Counted from the first letter of the stretch, positions 1 through 7,242 are shown. The stretch: DNA of 9,540 nt from Tardiphaga sp. (GCA_028290765.1 JAQGJF010000941.1:1-9540), one strand, 5' to 3'. Notes: generated by a model from the letters alone, not told the origin. Numbers and translations: made by a program.

Positions 1-177
1 GTTACCGTGCTGGTGGTGGAGCAGAACGTCCACGGCGCTTTGCTGGTCTCGGACACCGCGATCGTGATGGAGCTCGGCAAGAAATTTCTCGAAGGCCCCG
101 CCGCCGAGGTTCGCCAGGACCCGCGTATTCGCGAAGCCTATCTCGGCGGCAATATCAAGGAGACGATTGAGGAATGA
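1..177 (+). CDS. livF: Branched-chain amino-acid-type ABC transporter ATP-binding protein, C-terminal end (partial)
   Basis: Only the last 58 residues are in the window; the frame is open from base 1 to the TGA at 175-177. The tail reads as LivF: a VLVVEQN stretch (the strand and switch region after Walker B), then an IVMELG strand, then the LEGPAAEV...DPRIREAYLGG ending that is characteristic of LivF ATPases of the HAAT transporters. LivF energises the inner-membrane LivHM permease from the cytoplasmic side. The stop overlaps the hyuA start in ATGA, so the transporter and the hydantoinase genes are very probably one transcript with coupled translation. The rest of the permease (livG, livH, livM) presumably lies upstream, outside the window. 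The matching substrate-binding protein is probably the one at 7318-8451. The family call is secure; the substrate is unknown. Confidence 0.9.
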   Translation, partial: VTVLVVEQNVHGALLVSDTAIVMELGKKFLEGPAAEVRQDPRIREAYLGGNIKETIEE

Positions 178-2246
178 CGTCCGCTCGCCTGGCTGTCGAC
201 ATCGGCGGCACATTTACGGATTTCGCGCTCGAGGTCGAGGACAAGCGATTCAGCCGGAAGGTTCTGACGACCCCGTCCGCGCCGGAACTTGGCGTGCTCG
301 CCGGCATCGAATTGATCCTGAGCGACGCGGCGCTTCGACCGTCCGATCTCGGCCTGATCATTCACGGCACCACGCTGGCTACCAATGCCATTATCGAACG
401 CAAGGGCGCCCGCACCGCGCTGCTGGCGACGAGGGGGTTCCGTGATTCGATCGAGATGGCCTATGAGCACCGCTTCGAGCAATACGACATCTTCATGGAC
501 AAACCGGCGCCGCTGGTACCGCGCAATCTCCGGCTCTCCGTTGCGGAGCGAATCGACGCTACCGGTCGCATCATCGAGCCGCTCGACGAGCAGGCGTTCG
601 CCGAGCTCATTCCCATGTTGCGCGCTGAAGGCGTCAGCAGTGTCGCGCTGGGTTATCTGCATTCCTATGCCAATCCGGTTCACGAGATACGCAGCCGGGA
701 TATCCTGAGCGAGATTGCGCCCGACATCGCGGTGACAATGTCGAGCGAAGTCTGTCCGGAGATGCGCGAATACGAGCGATGGTCGACGGCGTGTGCCAAT
801 GCTTACGTGCAGCCGGTCATGGATCGCTATCTCAAACTGCTCCAGGACACGCTGACCGAGCGTGGATTTGTCTGCCCGATCTTCCTCATCACCTCTGCCG
901 GCGGCCTGACCACGGTGGAAATCGCGCGGCGCTTTCCGATCCGCCTCGTCGAATCCGGCCCCGCCGGCGGCGCGATTCTCGCTAGCCATATCGCGCAGGA
1001 GCGTGGTCACGATCATATCGTGTCGTTCGACATGGGCGGCACGACAGCGAAGATCTGCCTCATCGACAATGGTCAACCGCACTTCTCGCGCTCGTTTGAA
1101 GTCGCCCGGCAGTATCGCTTTCTCAAGGGCAGCGGCATTCCGATCCGGGTTCCCGTCATCGAGATGGTGGAGATCGGTGCCGGGGGCGGCTCGATCGCTC
1201 ATGTTGACAATCTCATGCGTATCCAAGTTGGACCCGCCAGCGCAGGATCCGAGCCGGGACCAGCTTGCTATGGTCGCGGCGGCCTTGACGGCACCGTGAC
1301 CGATGCCAATGTGCTGCTCGGCCGAATTCAGGTCGATCGGTTTGCGGGTGGCAAGATGCAGCTCGATCCGAAAGCCTCTGTGTCGGCGATAACAACTTCG
1401 GTTGGCCTGCCTCTCAAGCTCGATGCGACTACCGCGGCACTGGGCGTCACGGAAGTCGTCGAAGAGAACATGGCGAATGCCGCGCGCGTCCACGCCGTGG
1501 AGCGCGGCCGCGAACTCTCCAGCCGGGTCATGATCGCATTTGGCGGCGCCGCACCGATTCACGCCGCGCGGCTCGCGGAAAAGCTGAGTATTTCCACCGT
1601 GATCGTGCCGGCCGGTGCCGGCGTCGGCTCGGCATTTGGCTTCCTGCTCGCACCGATCGCTTATGAGGTGGTGCGCACACGCTACACGCGTCTCGATGCT
1701 GGTTTCGATTTCGCAGGCCTGAACAGGTTGCGTGCGGAGATGCGTAGCGAGGCCGAAGCTGTCGTCCGGCTCGGCTCGCCGGTCGCGCCGTTGACCGAGG
1801 GCTGGACCGCCAACATGCGCTATCGCGGCCAGGGCCACGAATTGACGGTGGAAATCTCCGGCGGCGAACTGGACGTCAATTCAGTCACGGAACTGGAGCG
1901 CCTGTTCGTTGCGGACTACGAGCAGCAGTTCGGCCGCCGGATTCCAGATCTCGACGTCGAAGTGCTCAGCTGGTCGTTGCGGCTGGCCACCATCGGCGCT
2001 CCGATCAAGCTTTGCCCGCCTGCCCCATTGGATCACGTTGCACAGCCCGCCGATTACGTCGACGTCATCGATCCGCCAACCGGCCAGCTCGAACGCATCG
2101 CGCTCTATAATCGCAGCGCATTGACACCTGGATCGACCATTACCGGGCCTGCCTTGATCGTCGAGGACGAGACAACGACGCTGGTAACGGAGAGTTTCTC
2201 CGCGCGAATCGATGCGCTCGGCAGCATCGTGATGAACAGGAGCTGA
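174..2246 (+). CDS. hyuA: Hydantoinase/oxoprolinase family protein, subunit A (N-methylhydantoinase A type)
   Basis: 690 residues, the usual length for HyuA. The N-terminal domain (about 5-180) starts with the ASKHA phosphate-binding motif around D9 (DIGGTFTDF) and carries HGTTLATNAIIERKG from H64. The central domain has the second phosphate loop FDMGGTTAK (F285-K293), the glycine-rich EIGAGGGSIA from E333, and the family signature SEPGPACYG (359-367). A C-terminal domain fills about 500-690. In the family this subunit uses ATP to activate a cyclic amide/imide carbonyl (hydantoins, 5-oxoproline, caprolactam) or, in acetone/acetophenone carboxylases, a ketone; it works with HyuB in the cytoplasm. 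The ATG at 174 is chosen because it forms an ATGA overlap with livF and follows GAGGA and AAGGAG (157-162). All nucleotide-binding motifs are intact. The actual substrate cannot be deduced; caprolactamase, N-methylhydantoinase and carboxylase relatives are all possible. Confidence 0.93.
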   Translation: MTSARLAVDIGGTFTDFALEVEDKRFSRKVLTTPSAPELGVLAGIELILSDAALRPSDLGLIIHGTTLATNAIIERKGARTALLATRGFRDSIEMAYEHRFEQYDIFMDKPAPLVPRNLRLSVAERIDATGRIIEPLDEQAFAELIPMLRAEGVSSVALGYLHSYANPVHEIRSRDILSEIAPDIAVTMSSEVCPEMREYERWSTACANAYVQPVMDRYLKLLQDTLTERGFVCPIFLITSAGGLTTVEIARRFPIRLVESGPAGGAILASHIAQERGHDHIVSFDMGGTTAKICLIDNGQPHFSRSFEVARQYRFLKGSGIPIRVPVIEMVEIGAGGGSIAHVDNLMRIQVGPASAGSEPGPACYGRGGLDGTVTDANVLLGRIQVDRFAGGKMQLDPKASVSAITTSVGLPLKLDATTAALGVTEVVEENMANAARVHAVERGRELSSRVMIAFGGAAPIHAARLAEKLSISTVIVPAGAGVGSAFGFLLAPIAYEVVRTRYTRLDAGFDFAGLNRLRAEMRSEAEAVVRLGSPVAPLTEGWTANMRYRGQGHELTVEISGGELDVNSVTELERLFVADYEQQFGRRIPDLDVEVLSWSLRLATIGAPIKLCPPAPLDHVAQPADYVDVIDPPTGQLERIALYNRSALTPGSTITGPALIVEDETTTLVTESFSARIDALGSIVMNRS

Positions 2247-2248
2247 CC

Positions 2249-4015
2249 ATGGATGGACACCCGCCCCATACCGAGGATCCGATGTTCGTGATCCATCAGC
2301 AAATCATGTGGGATCGTCTGATCTCGGTGGTCGAGGAACAGGCCCAGACGCTGATCCGCATCGGCTTCAGCACATCGACGCGCGAGGCCGGTGACGTCTC
2401 CGCGGGCGTGTTCAACACCGCCGGCCACATGCTGGCGCAGGCGATCACCGGCACGCCGGGCCATGTCAATTCGATGGCGCGCGCGGTGGTTCACTTCCTC
2501 GACAAATTTCCTGCCGCCACGATGAAGCTCGGCGACATCTTCATCACCAATGACCCCTGGAAAGGCACCGGGCACCTGCACGATTTCACCGTGGTAACGC
2601 CGGTGTACCGCCAGCAGGTGCTGGTCGCGCTGTTCGCCAGTACCTGCCACGTCATCGACATCGGCGGACGCGGTATGGGACCCGATGCGCGCCAGATCTT
2701 CGAGGAGGGCTTGTACGTCCCGATCATGCGTTTTGCCAGCGCTGCCGGCACCAACGAGACGTTGCTCGACATCGTCAAGGCCAATGTTCGCGAGCCGGTT
2801 CAGGTGATCGGCGACATCTACTCGCTGGCGGGTTGCAACGACGTCGGCAGCCGGCAATTGCTCAACATGATGGACGAGTTCGGTATCGAGACCCTCGAAC
2901 TGCTCGGCGCGCACATCCTAGAGCGTTCCAGGACCGCAACGCTCGAGGCGATCCGCAAGCTCCCAAAGGGTACCTTCCGTAACAGTATGCGCGTCGACGG
3001 CTATGACAAGCCGCTTGACCTCGTGGCGACGATGACAATCGGCGATGACGGCATCGACGTGGATTTCACCGGGACGTCGCCGCCCTCCTCCTTCGGTATC
3101 AACGTGCCGTTCTGCTATACTGAGGCCTATGCCAGTTTTGGTGTAAAATGCATCATCGCGCCGAAGATTCCAAACAATGAGGGATCTCTGGCGCTGCTGC
3201 GCATGCACGCGCCGGAGAATTGCATTCTCAACGCACAACATCCGCTTCCGGTCGCGACGCGCCACGTCGTCGGCCAGATGCTGCCCGATCTGGTGATCGG
3301 CTGCCTGAACCAGGCGCTGGACAATCAGGTGCCGGCGGAAGGCACCTCCTGCCTATGGAACCTGTTCGCCTTCGGCGGCTCCAGCCAGATCGACGCCGAC
3401 TCGACGGAAATGATGAAGGCCCGCGTCTTCAACATCATGTCGTTCCATTCCGGCGGCACCGGCGCACGGCCCGGCAAGGACGGACTATCCGCCACCGCCT
3501 TCCCGAGCGGCGTCCGCAACGTTCCTGTTGAAGTGACGGAAGCGATGTCGCCGCTGCTGGTCCGCCGCAAGGAATACCGCATCGATTCTGGCGGTGCCGG
3601 CGAATATCGCGGTGGCCTTGGCCAGGTAATGGAAGTCATTACCCTCGATGACGCCGCTTTCGCCATCAGCGCCAACTACGACCGCGTGCTGTATCCCGCG
3701 CGCGGCCGCAACGGCGGCGGCAATGGCATGGCCGGCACGCTATCGCTCGGCTCCGGCGCAACGCTCAAGAGCAAGGGCCAGCAGACCATTGCGAAACATG
3801 AGTCCGTCATCATCGAAATGCCCGGCGGCGGCGGCCTCGGCAATCCGCTCGATCGCGACCCCGCCAGGGTGGCCGAGGACGTTCATCTCGGCATGGTCTC
3901 GCGAACAGCAGCCGCCAGCGATTACGGAGTCATCCTGCGCGACGACCACACCATCGATCACGACGCCACGACCGCGGCGCGTTACGGCCAACGTACCCAG
4001 AATTTTCACCGATAA
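2249..4015 (+). CDS. hyuB: Hydantoinase B/oxoprolinase family protein (N-methylhydantoinase B type)
   Basis: 588 residues, full length for HyuB. Diagnostic blocks are HVNSM near residue 72, NDPWKGTGHLHD (N101-D112), the central GGTGARPGKDG and FPSGVRNVPVEVTE region, the SGGAGEYRGGLGQ block, and the PGGGGLGNPLDRDP tail. It is the partner of HyuA and is thought to finish hydrolysis or carboxylation of the activated carbonyl. H109, D112 and H134 (in STCHVIDIGG) have the 3- and 25-residue spacing I recall for the manganese ligands of acetone carboxylase, so a metal site is plausible. The start follows AGGAG at 2238-2242 with six intervening bases and lies two bases after the hyuA stop. A second in-frame ATG at 2282 is less likely because it lacks such a site. 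The gene is unbroken. Substrate assignment has the same limits as for HyuA. Confidence 0.93.
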   Translation: MDGHPPHTEDPMFVIHQQIMWDRLISVVEEQAQTLIRIGFSTSTREAGDVSAGVFNTAGHMLAQAITGTPGHVNSMARAVVHFLDKFPAATMKLGDIFITNDPWKGTGHLHDFTVVTPVYRQQVLVALFASTCHVIDIGGRGMGPDARQIFEEGLYVPIMRFASAAGTNETLLDIVKANVREPVQVIGDIYSLAGCNDVGSRQLLNMMDEFGIETLELLGAHILERSRTATLEAIRKLPKGTFRNSMRVDGYDKPLDLVATMTIGDDGIDVDFTGTSPPSSFGINVPFCYTEAYASFGVKCIIAPKIPNNEGSLALLRMHAPENCILNAQHPLPVATRHVVGQMLPDLVIGCLNQALDNQVPAEGTSCLWNLFAFGGSSQIDADSTEMMKARVFNIMSFHSGGTGARPGKDGLSATAFPSGVRNVPVEVTEAMSPLLVRRKEYRIDSGGAGEYRGGLGQVMEVITLDDAAFAISANYDRVLYPARGRNGGGNGMAGTLSLGSGATLKSKGQQTIAKHESVIIEMPGGGGLGNPLDRDPARVAEDVHLGMVSRTAAASDYGVILRDDHTIDHDATTAARYGQRTQNFHR

Positions 4016-4034
4016 ACCCAAAGTGAGGCACACC

Positions 4035-4058
4035 ATGCCTGACAGGAGTGAACCATGA
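4035..4058 (+). other. Seven-codon minicistron overlapping the first LLM gene start
   Basis: ATG at 4035-4037 opens a frame coding MPDRSEP that ends at TGA 4056-4058, overlapping the ATG of the next gene at 4055. It has its own GTGAGG (4023-4028) upstream, and the AGGAG of the following gene (4044-4048) lies inside it. The arrangement could couple translation across the 39-base gap after hyuB, or it may simply be chance. No function is claimed for the peptide. Confidence 0.2.
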
Positions 4059-5068
4059 GCCTGATCCTGAGCGCCGGCCTACCGACAGGCATGGAAGGCC
4101 TGACCTATCCGATGCCGTTCTCGACTCCGGAAACCCTGATCAAGATCGCACAGCACGCCGAGAAGCTCGGCTATCATTCGGTCTGGGGCAATGACCACAT
4201 GACCACCCAGCATTACGTGCGCGAGGAGTTCCCGGTGCCGCCGCGGTTCTGGGAGCCGCTGATGACCTATGCTTTCATTGCCGCCAACACCACCACGCTT
4301 CGCTTCGGCACCGGCATCCTCGTTCTGCCGATGCGGCGCGACATCGTCGTGCTCGCCAAACAGATCGCAACGCTGGATCATTTCAGCGGTGGCCGGCTTG
4401 AGATTGGCGTCGGCGTCGGCGCCTACAAGGAAGAATTCGACGCGCTGCGGCCCGAAGGCGGAGTCCATCGCGGCGACATGGTCGAGGAAGGCGTCAAGGC
4501 GCTACAGCTGCTATTCAAGGAACGCAACGCCACCTTCGACGGAAAATATTATAAATACAAGGATGTCGAGTTTTTCCCAAAGCCGAAGCAGGAACACCTG
4601 CCGATCTATTTCGGCGGCAACAACGAGAACCACATTCGCCGCGTCGCCGAAGGTGCGGACGGATGGATTCCGGCCGGCATGCCGGCCGACAAACTGAAGG
4701 CCATGGTCAGCCAGATGATGGATATGACGGCCGCTGCCGGGCGCGATCCGGCAAAGATCGCGGTAGCGCCACAATACATCGTTCATGCCGCGAGGAATCA
4801 CGAAACTGCCGTGGCGCGCTACAAGCAGAGCCAGATGCACAAGCATCTTCTGTCACTCTCCAAATCGACACTCAAGGGACAGGCCGGCCTGCCGATGGAG
4901 GATATCAACCTGATCGGCAGCCCCGACGCTATCGTCGAGAAGGTGCACAGGCTGAAGGACGCTGGCGTGACACATCTGCTGGGCATGTATTTCGCCGCCA
5001 ACGACGTCCAGGAACTGCTCGACCAGATGCAGTTCTTCGCCGAAGAGATCACCCCGAGGATCGTGTGA
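4055..5068 (+). CDS. LLM class flavin- or F420-dependent oxidoreductase (first of two)
   Basis: 337 residues, a complete bacterial luciferase-like TIM barrel. Typical landmarks in order are: WGNDHM near residue 45; FGTGILVLP (84-92) followed by the AKQIATLDHFSGGRLEIGVG block (S111-G122 ends it); and PIYFGGNN (F186-N190) followed by AEGADGWIPAG, the segment that contacts the cofactor phosphate in this fold. The pattern is closest, by eye, to the probable F420-dependent (Rv2161c-like) LLM subgroup, but these cannot be told from FMN-dependent monooxygenases by sequence inspection. Such enzymes oxidise or oxygenate small molecules in the cytoplasm. The ATG at 4055 follows AGGAG at 4044-4048. It lies 39 bases after hyuB and abuts the second LLM gene, so it should share the hyuAB transcript and act on the same pathway. 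The reaction is not known. Confidence 0.9.
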   Translation: MSLILSAGLPTGMEGLTYPMPFSTPETLIKIAQHAEKLGYHSVWGNDHMTTQHYVREEFPVPPRFWEPLMTYAFIAANTTTLRFGTGILVLPMRRDIVVLAKQIATLDHFSGGRLEIGVGVGAYKEEFDALRPEGGVHRGDMVEEGVKALQLLFKERNATFDGKYYKYKDVEFFPKPKQEHLPIYFGGNNENHIRRVAEGADGWIPAGMPADKLKAMVSQMMDMTAAAGRDPAKIAVAPQYIVHAARNHETAVARYKQSQMHKHLLSLSKSTLKGQAGLPMEDINLIGSPDAIVEKVHRLKDAGVTHLLGMYFAANDVQELLDQMQFFAEEITPRIV

Positions 5069-5070
5069 CA

Positions 5071-6042
5071 ATGCCCAGCGAATTAGGATTGTCGTTCGAC
5101 GGCAGCGAGGCGCCCGACGCACTGCGCGCCATGATTGAGGTCGCTGACAGAGGCGGCGCTTCGACGATCTGGCAGGCCTCTCATCTGTTCCAGCGTGAGC
5201 CAATCACGCGGTCGGCCTTGACCCTGGCGGGAACCAGCAAGGTCAAGATCGCACTAATGGCGATGAGTCCCTACTCGGTACATCCTGTCTACGCGACCAT
5301 GGCGGCAGCGACGCTCGACGAATATTTCCCCGGCCGGGTGCAGCTCTGTTTCGGCGTCGGCGCGCCGCGCGATCTCGAGGCCGCCGGCCTCGTCGCCGAA
5401 CACCCGCTCGGCACCATGCGCGAAGCGATCGGGGTGGCCCGGGCGCTGCTGAGCGGCGAGACCGTGGATTTCAAGGGCGACCGTTTTCGCGTATCCGGAC
5501 GCCGGCTCGCCAAAGGCGCCCGCAACATTCCCATTTTCCTCGCAGCCTCAGGCCCGCAAATGCTCGAACTCGCCGGCGCCGCCGCCGACGGCGTGCTGAT
5601 CAGCGCGGCCACGTCGCCGGCGTTCGTCCGCTGGACGCTCGGCCTGGTTCGCAAGGGTGAGCAAGCGGCTGGGCGTTCGATCAAGAAGACGGCTTTGGTC
5701 TATGTCTCTACCGATGACGATGAGAGGGTCGCGCGCGATCGGCTGCGACGGACATTGGGCTTCATCCTGCGCGGCCAGCACCATGCGCGCAATCTGGAGA
5801 TGGCCGGCAGCATCCTCGACCAGAAGGCACTTGTGGCTGCTTATGCCAGCGAAGATTGGGGCGCCGTCAACGCGTTGGTGACCGACGACGTCGTGATGCG
5901 TCACAGCGCGAGCGGAACGCCGGACCAGGTCAGGACTGCCCTGGCGTCCTACGATTCCGTCGGGATCGACGAAATCGTCGCGTCCGGCGTCAACGATCCC
6001 GCGCATCTGCAGAAGGTGTTCGACACCCTGAAACAGGCTTAG
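5071..6042 (+). CDS. LLM class oxidoreductase, methylene-tetrahydromethanopterin-reductase-like (second of two)
   Basis: 323 residues from ATG 5071. It is a luciferase-like barrel of the Mer-like type: MAMSPYSVHP (63-72), then TLDEYFPGRVQLCFGVGAP (F86-A98), the LREAI-like block TMREAIGVARALLSGETVDFKG, and PIFLAASGPQMLELAGAAADGVL beginning at P154. It differs clearly from the gene before it in these blocks and is probably not a recent duplicate. FMN or F420 may be the cofactor. The start is uncertain: a GTG at 5065 is in frame, overlaps the previous stop as GTGA and would add two residues. GAGGA (5056-5060) sits 10 bases from the ATG and 4 from the GTG, so the ATG is preferred. The stop overlaps that of the convergent iclR-type gene by four bases. 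Role inferred: a second redox step, or a partner of the first LLM enzyme. Confidence 0.88.
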   Translation: MPSELGLSFDGSEAPDALRAMIEVADRGGASTIWQASHLFQREPITRSALTLAGTSKVKIALMAMSPYSVHPVYATMAAATLDEYFPGRVQLCFGVGAPRDLEAAGLVAEHPLGTMREAIGVARALLSGETVDFKGDRFRVSGRRLAKGARNIPIFLAASGPQMLELAGAAADGVLISAATSPAFVRWTLGLVRKGEQAAGRSIKKTALVYVSTDDDERVARDRLRRTLGFILRGQHHARNLEMAGSILDQKALVAAYASEDWGAVNALVTDDVVMRHSASGTPDQVRTALASYDSVGIDEIVASGVNDPAHLQKVFDTLKQA

Positions 6043-6830
6043 CGCCCGCGCGGCGTAAGCGAGGCCAGCGGCGCGCCCATCTTGCGCGACACGCTGTCGG
6101 CGGCGTCCTTGACCCAGCCGCACAGATTATCGATGTCGCGCTTCGTCAACCCCTGGCGCGGCACAGCGCCGCTCAAGGAGGCGATCACTGTGCCGGTTGC
6201 ATCGCGTACCGCGGCGCCGACTGAATAGACATTGTTGAGATTTTCCTCGTCAGAGATCGCAATTCCGGTCTCCCTCACTTCACGCAGCTCCGACAAGAGC
6301 GCCCGCAGCGACGTCTTGGTTTTCTTGGTCAGTTTCTTGTAAGGCTCGCGCCCCATCACTTCGGCGATCTGCTTGTCAGGCAATGCGGCGAGCAGCACCT
6401 TCCCGAAGGCGGTGGAATGCGGCAGCGCCAGCGATCCCGGCGCGTTATTGATCGCTATCGGGCCGTTGCTTTTGACGACCTTGAGATAGACCACCGCGTG
6501 GTCGCGCAATACGCCGAGAAAGCTGTTGACCTGATGTTGCTCGGCCAGTGCGACAAGCTCGGGCGTGCTGGCCCGATCGAGATCGTTCTGCGACAGGAAC
6601 GAGCAGCCGATCCGAAACGCGCGGTAGCCGATGCGGTATTTTTGCGTATCAGGCGCCTGTTCGGCGAAACCGGTAGTGGCCAGCGTGCTGAGAAGCCGAT
6701 GTACGATGGTCGGAGACAGCGCCATACGACGGGCGATATCACGAACGCCCAATGAACCGTGCTCGGCCAGCAACTCGAGAATATCGACCGCCCGCGCCAC
6801 CGACTGACTTTCCGCACCCATGCTATACAT
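6039..6830 (-). CDS. IclR family transcriptional regulator
   Basis: 263 residues from the ATG at 6830, typical for IclR proteins. The N-terminal winged helix (about 9-72) begins QSVARAVDILELLAEHG and has the recognition region RRMALSPTIVHRLLSTLATTG followed by the wing KYRIGYRAFRIG. The effector-binding domain (about 80-255) has the family pattern SLALPHSTAFGKVLLAALP, LREVRETGIAISDEENLNNVYSVGAAVRD and a final helix VKDAADSVSRKMG. The frame continues upstream to a TTG at 6944, but that extra stretch is not IclR-like and covers the control region. A second ATG at 6821 (260 residues) has GGA nine bases ahead and is an equally good start. It lies between the catabolic operon and the binding-protein gene and is presumably their local regulator. 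A candidate operator directly precedes and touches its start (6830-6845), suggesting autoregulation. Confidence 0.92.
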   Translation of the reverse strand: MYSMGAESQSVARAVDILELLAEHGSLGVRDIARRMALSPTIVHRLLSTLATTGFAEQAPDTQKYRIGYRAFRIGCSFLSQNDLDRASTPELVALAEQHQVNSFLGVLRDHAVVYLKVVKSNGPIAINNAPGSLALPHSTAFGKVLLAALPDKQIAEVMGREPYKKLTKKTKTSLRALLSELREVRETGIAISDEENLNNVYSVGAAVRDATGTVIASLSGAVPRQGLTKRDIDNLCGWVKDAADSVSRKMGAPLASLTPRGR

Positions 6831-6845
6831 TCCGATAAGAGGAAC
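6830..6845 (-). promoter_or_regulatory. Candidate IclR-type operator at the regulator's own start
   Basis: Read on the minus strand this is GTTCCTCTTATCGGAA. Its ends form TTCC-N7-GGAA. The plus-strand copy at 7027-7042 is GTTCCTATTATCGAAA, 14 of 16 identical and in inverted orientation. A shared box on both arms of a divergent regulator region suggests binding by the encoded IclR protein. Location over the first transcribed bases of iclR would repress it. Confidence 0.5.
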
Positions 6846-6865
6846 AGCGTTCACTTTTGGTGGAA

Positions 6866-6893
6866 GGTATGAGGCCGGAGCCGAAAAAGTCAA
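6866..6893 (-). promoter_or_regulatory. Possible promoter of the IclR-type gene
   Basis: On the minus strand TTGACT (6893-6888) is five of six matches to the -35 consensus. It is followed after 16 bases by CATACC (6871-6866), a poor -10. Transcription would start near 6859, placing the box at 6830-6845 about 15-30 bases downstream. The -10 match is weak, so this is tentative. Confidence 0.3.
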
Positions 6894-6982
6894 CGTGCCC
6901 GTCCGGCCAAAGCCGCTCCGATCAGCCGCCTGGATGAGCTGCAATCTGTGCAGCCGGGCCGCAAATGTAAGCAGTCGATTGC

Positions 6983-7011
6983 TTGACAGGCCAGCCGAAG
7001 TTTTCTCTAAT
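6983..7011 (+). promoter_or_regulatory. Near-consensus sigma-70-type promoter toward the binding-protein gene
   Basis: TTGACA (6983-6988) matches the -35 perfectly. A 17-base spacer leads to TCTAAT (7006-7011), five of six for -10. The start point would be near 7018, directly against the palindrome at 7019-7031. The resulting leader to the ATG at 7318 would be about 300 bases, which is unusually long. Confidence 0.55.
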
Positions 7012-7018
7012 TAGTTTC

Positions 7019-7042
7019 GGAACGATGTTCCTATTATCGAAA
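7019..7042 (+). promoter_or_regulatory. Candidate compound operator overlapping the promoter start point
   Basis: GGAAC-GAT-GTTCC (7019-7031) is a perfect 5-base inverted repeat. Its GGAA-N5-TTCC form is the geometry I recall for the E. coli IclR box. It shares its right half with a second box, GTTCCTATTATCGAAA (7027-7042), the inverted counterpart of the one at the iclR start. TTTCG (7015-7019) and CGAAA (7038-7042) bracket the whole. Position at about +1 to +25 fits repression. Confidence 0.5.
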
Positions 7043-7242
7043 CAATGATGGGATGCCAAGCGGGTAACCGAGACAACGATGGATTTTGCCAGTGACAACG
7101 CCGTCGATGCCAGTCCGCTCGGGCTCGCGCGGTCTTGGCTAATCGCTATCTCCCGCCTCCGACAATGTTTTCATCCGCCTCGTGACATCGTTTGCTACCG
7201 AGGCAGCCGCGATCCGCGCCGTTCGTCGACGCCCGCACAGCG

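Noticed and set aside
138..1838. Long open frame of 566 residues on the minus strand opposite hyuA
   Set aside because: It mirrors hyuA codon structure in high-GC DNA, is rich in Arg, Asp and His with no domain, and hyuA itself has all family motifs.
2105..2914. 269-residue minus-strand frame across the hyuA/hyuB junction
   Set aside because: It is antisense to two well-supported genes and its composition is typical of a GC-driven shadow.
4663..5070. Upstream extension of the second LLM frame inside the first LLM gene
   Set aside because: The extra 130 or so residues are low-complexity and Arg/Gly-rich, overlap a solid gene, and the LLM fold begins at 5071.
6831..6944. N-terminal extension of the IclR-type protein to a TTG at 6944
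   Set aside because: The 38 extra residues do not resemble the family, TTG is a poor start, and the stretch contains the candidate promoter and operator.
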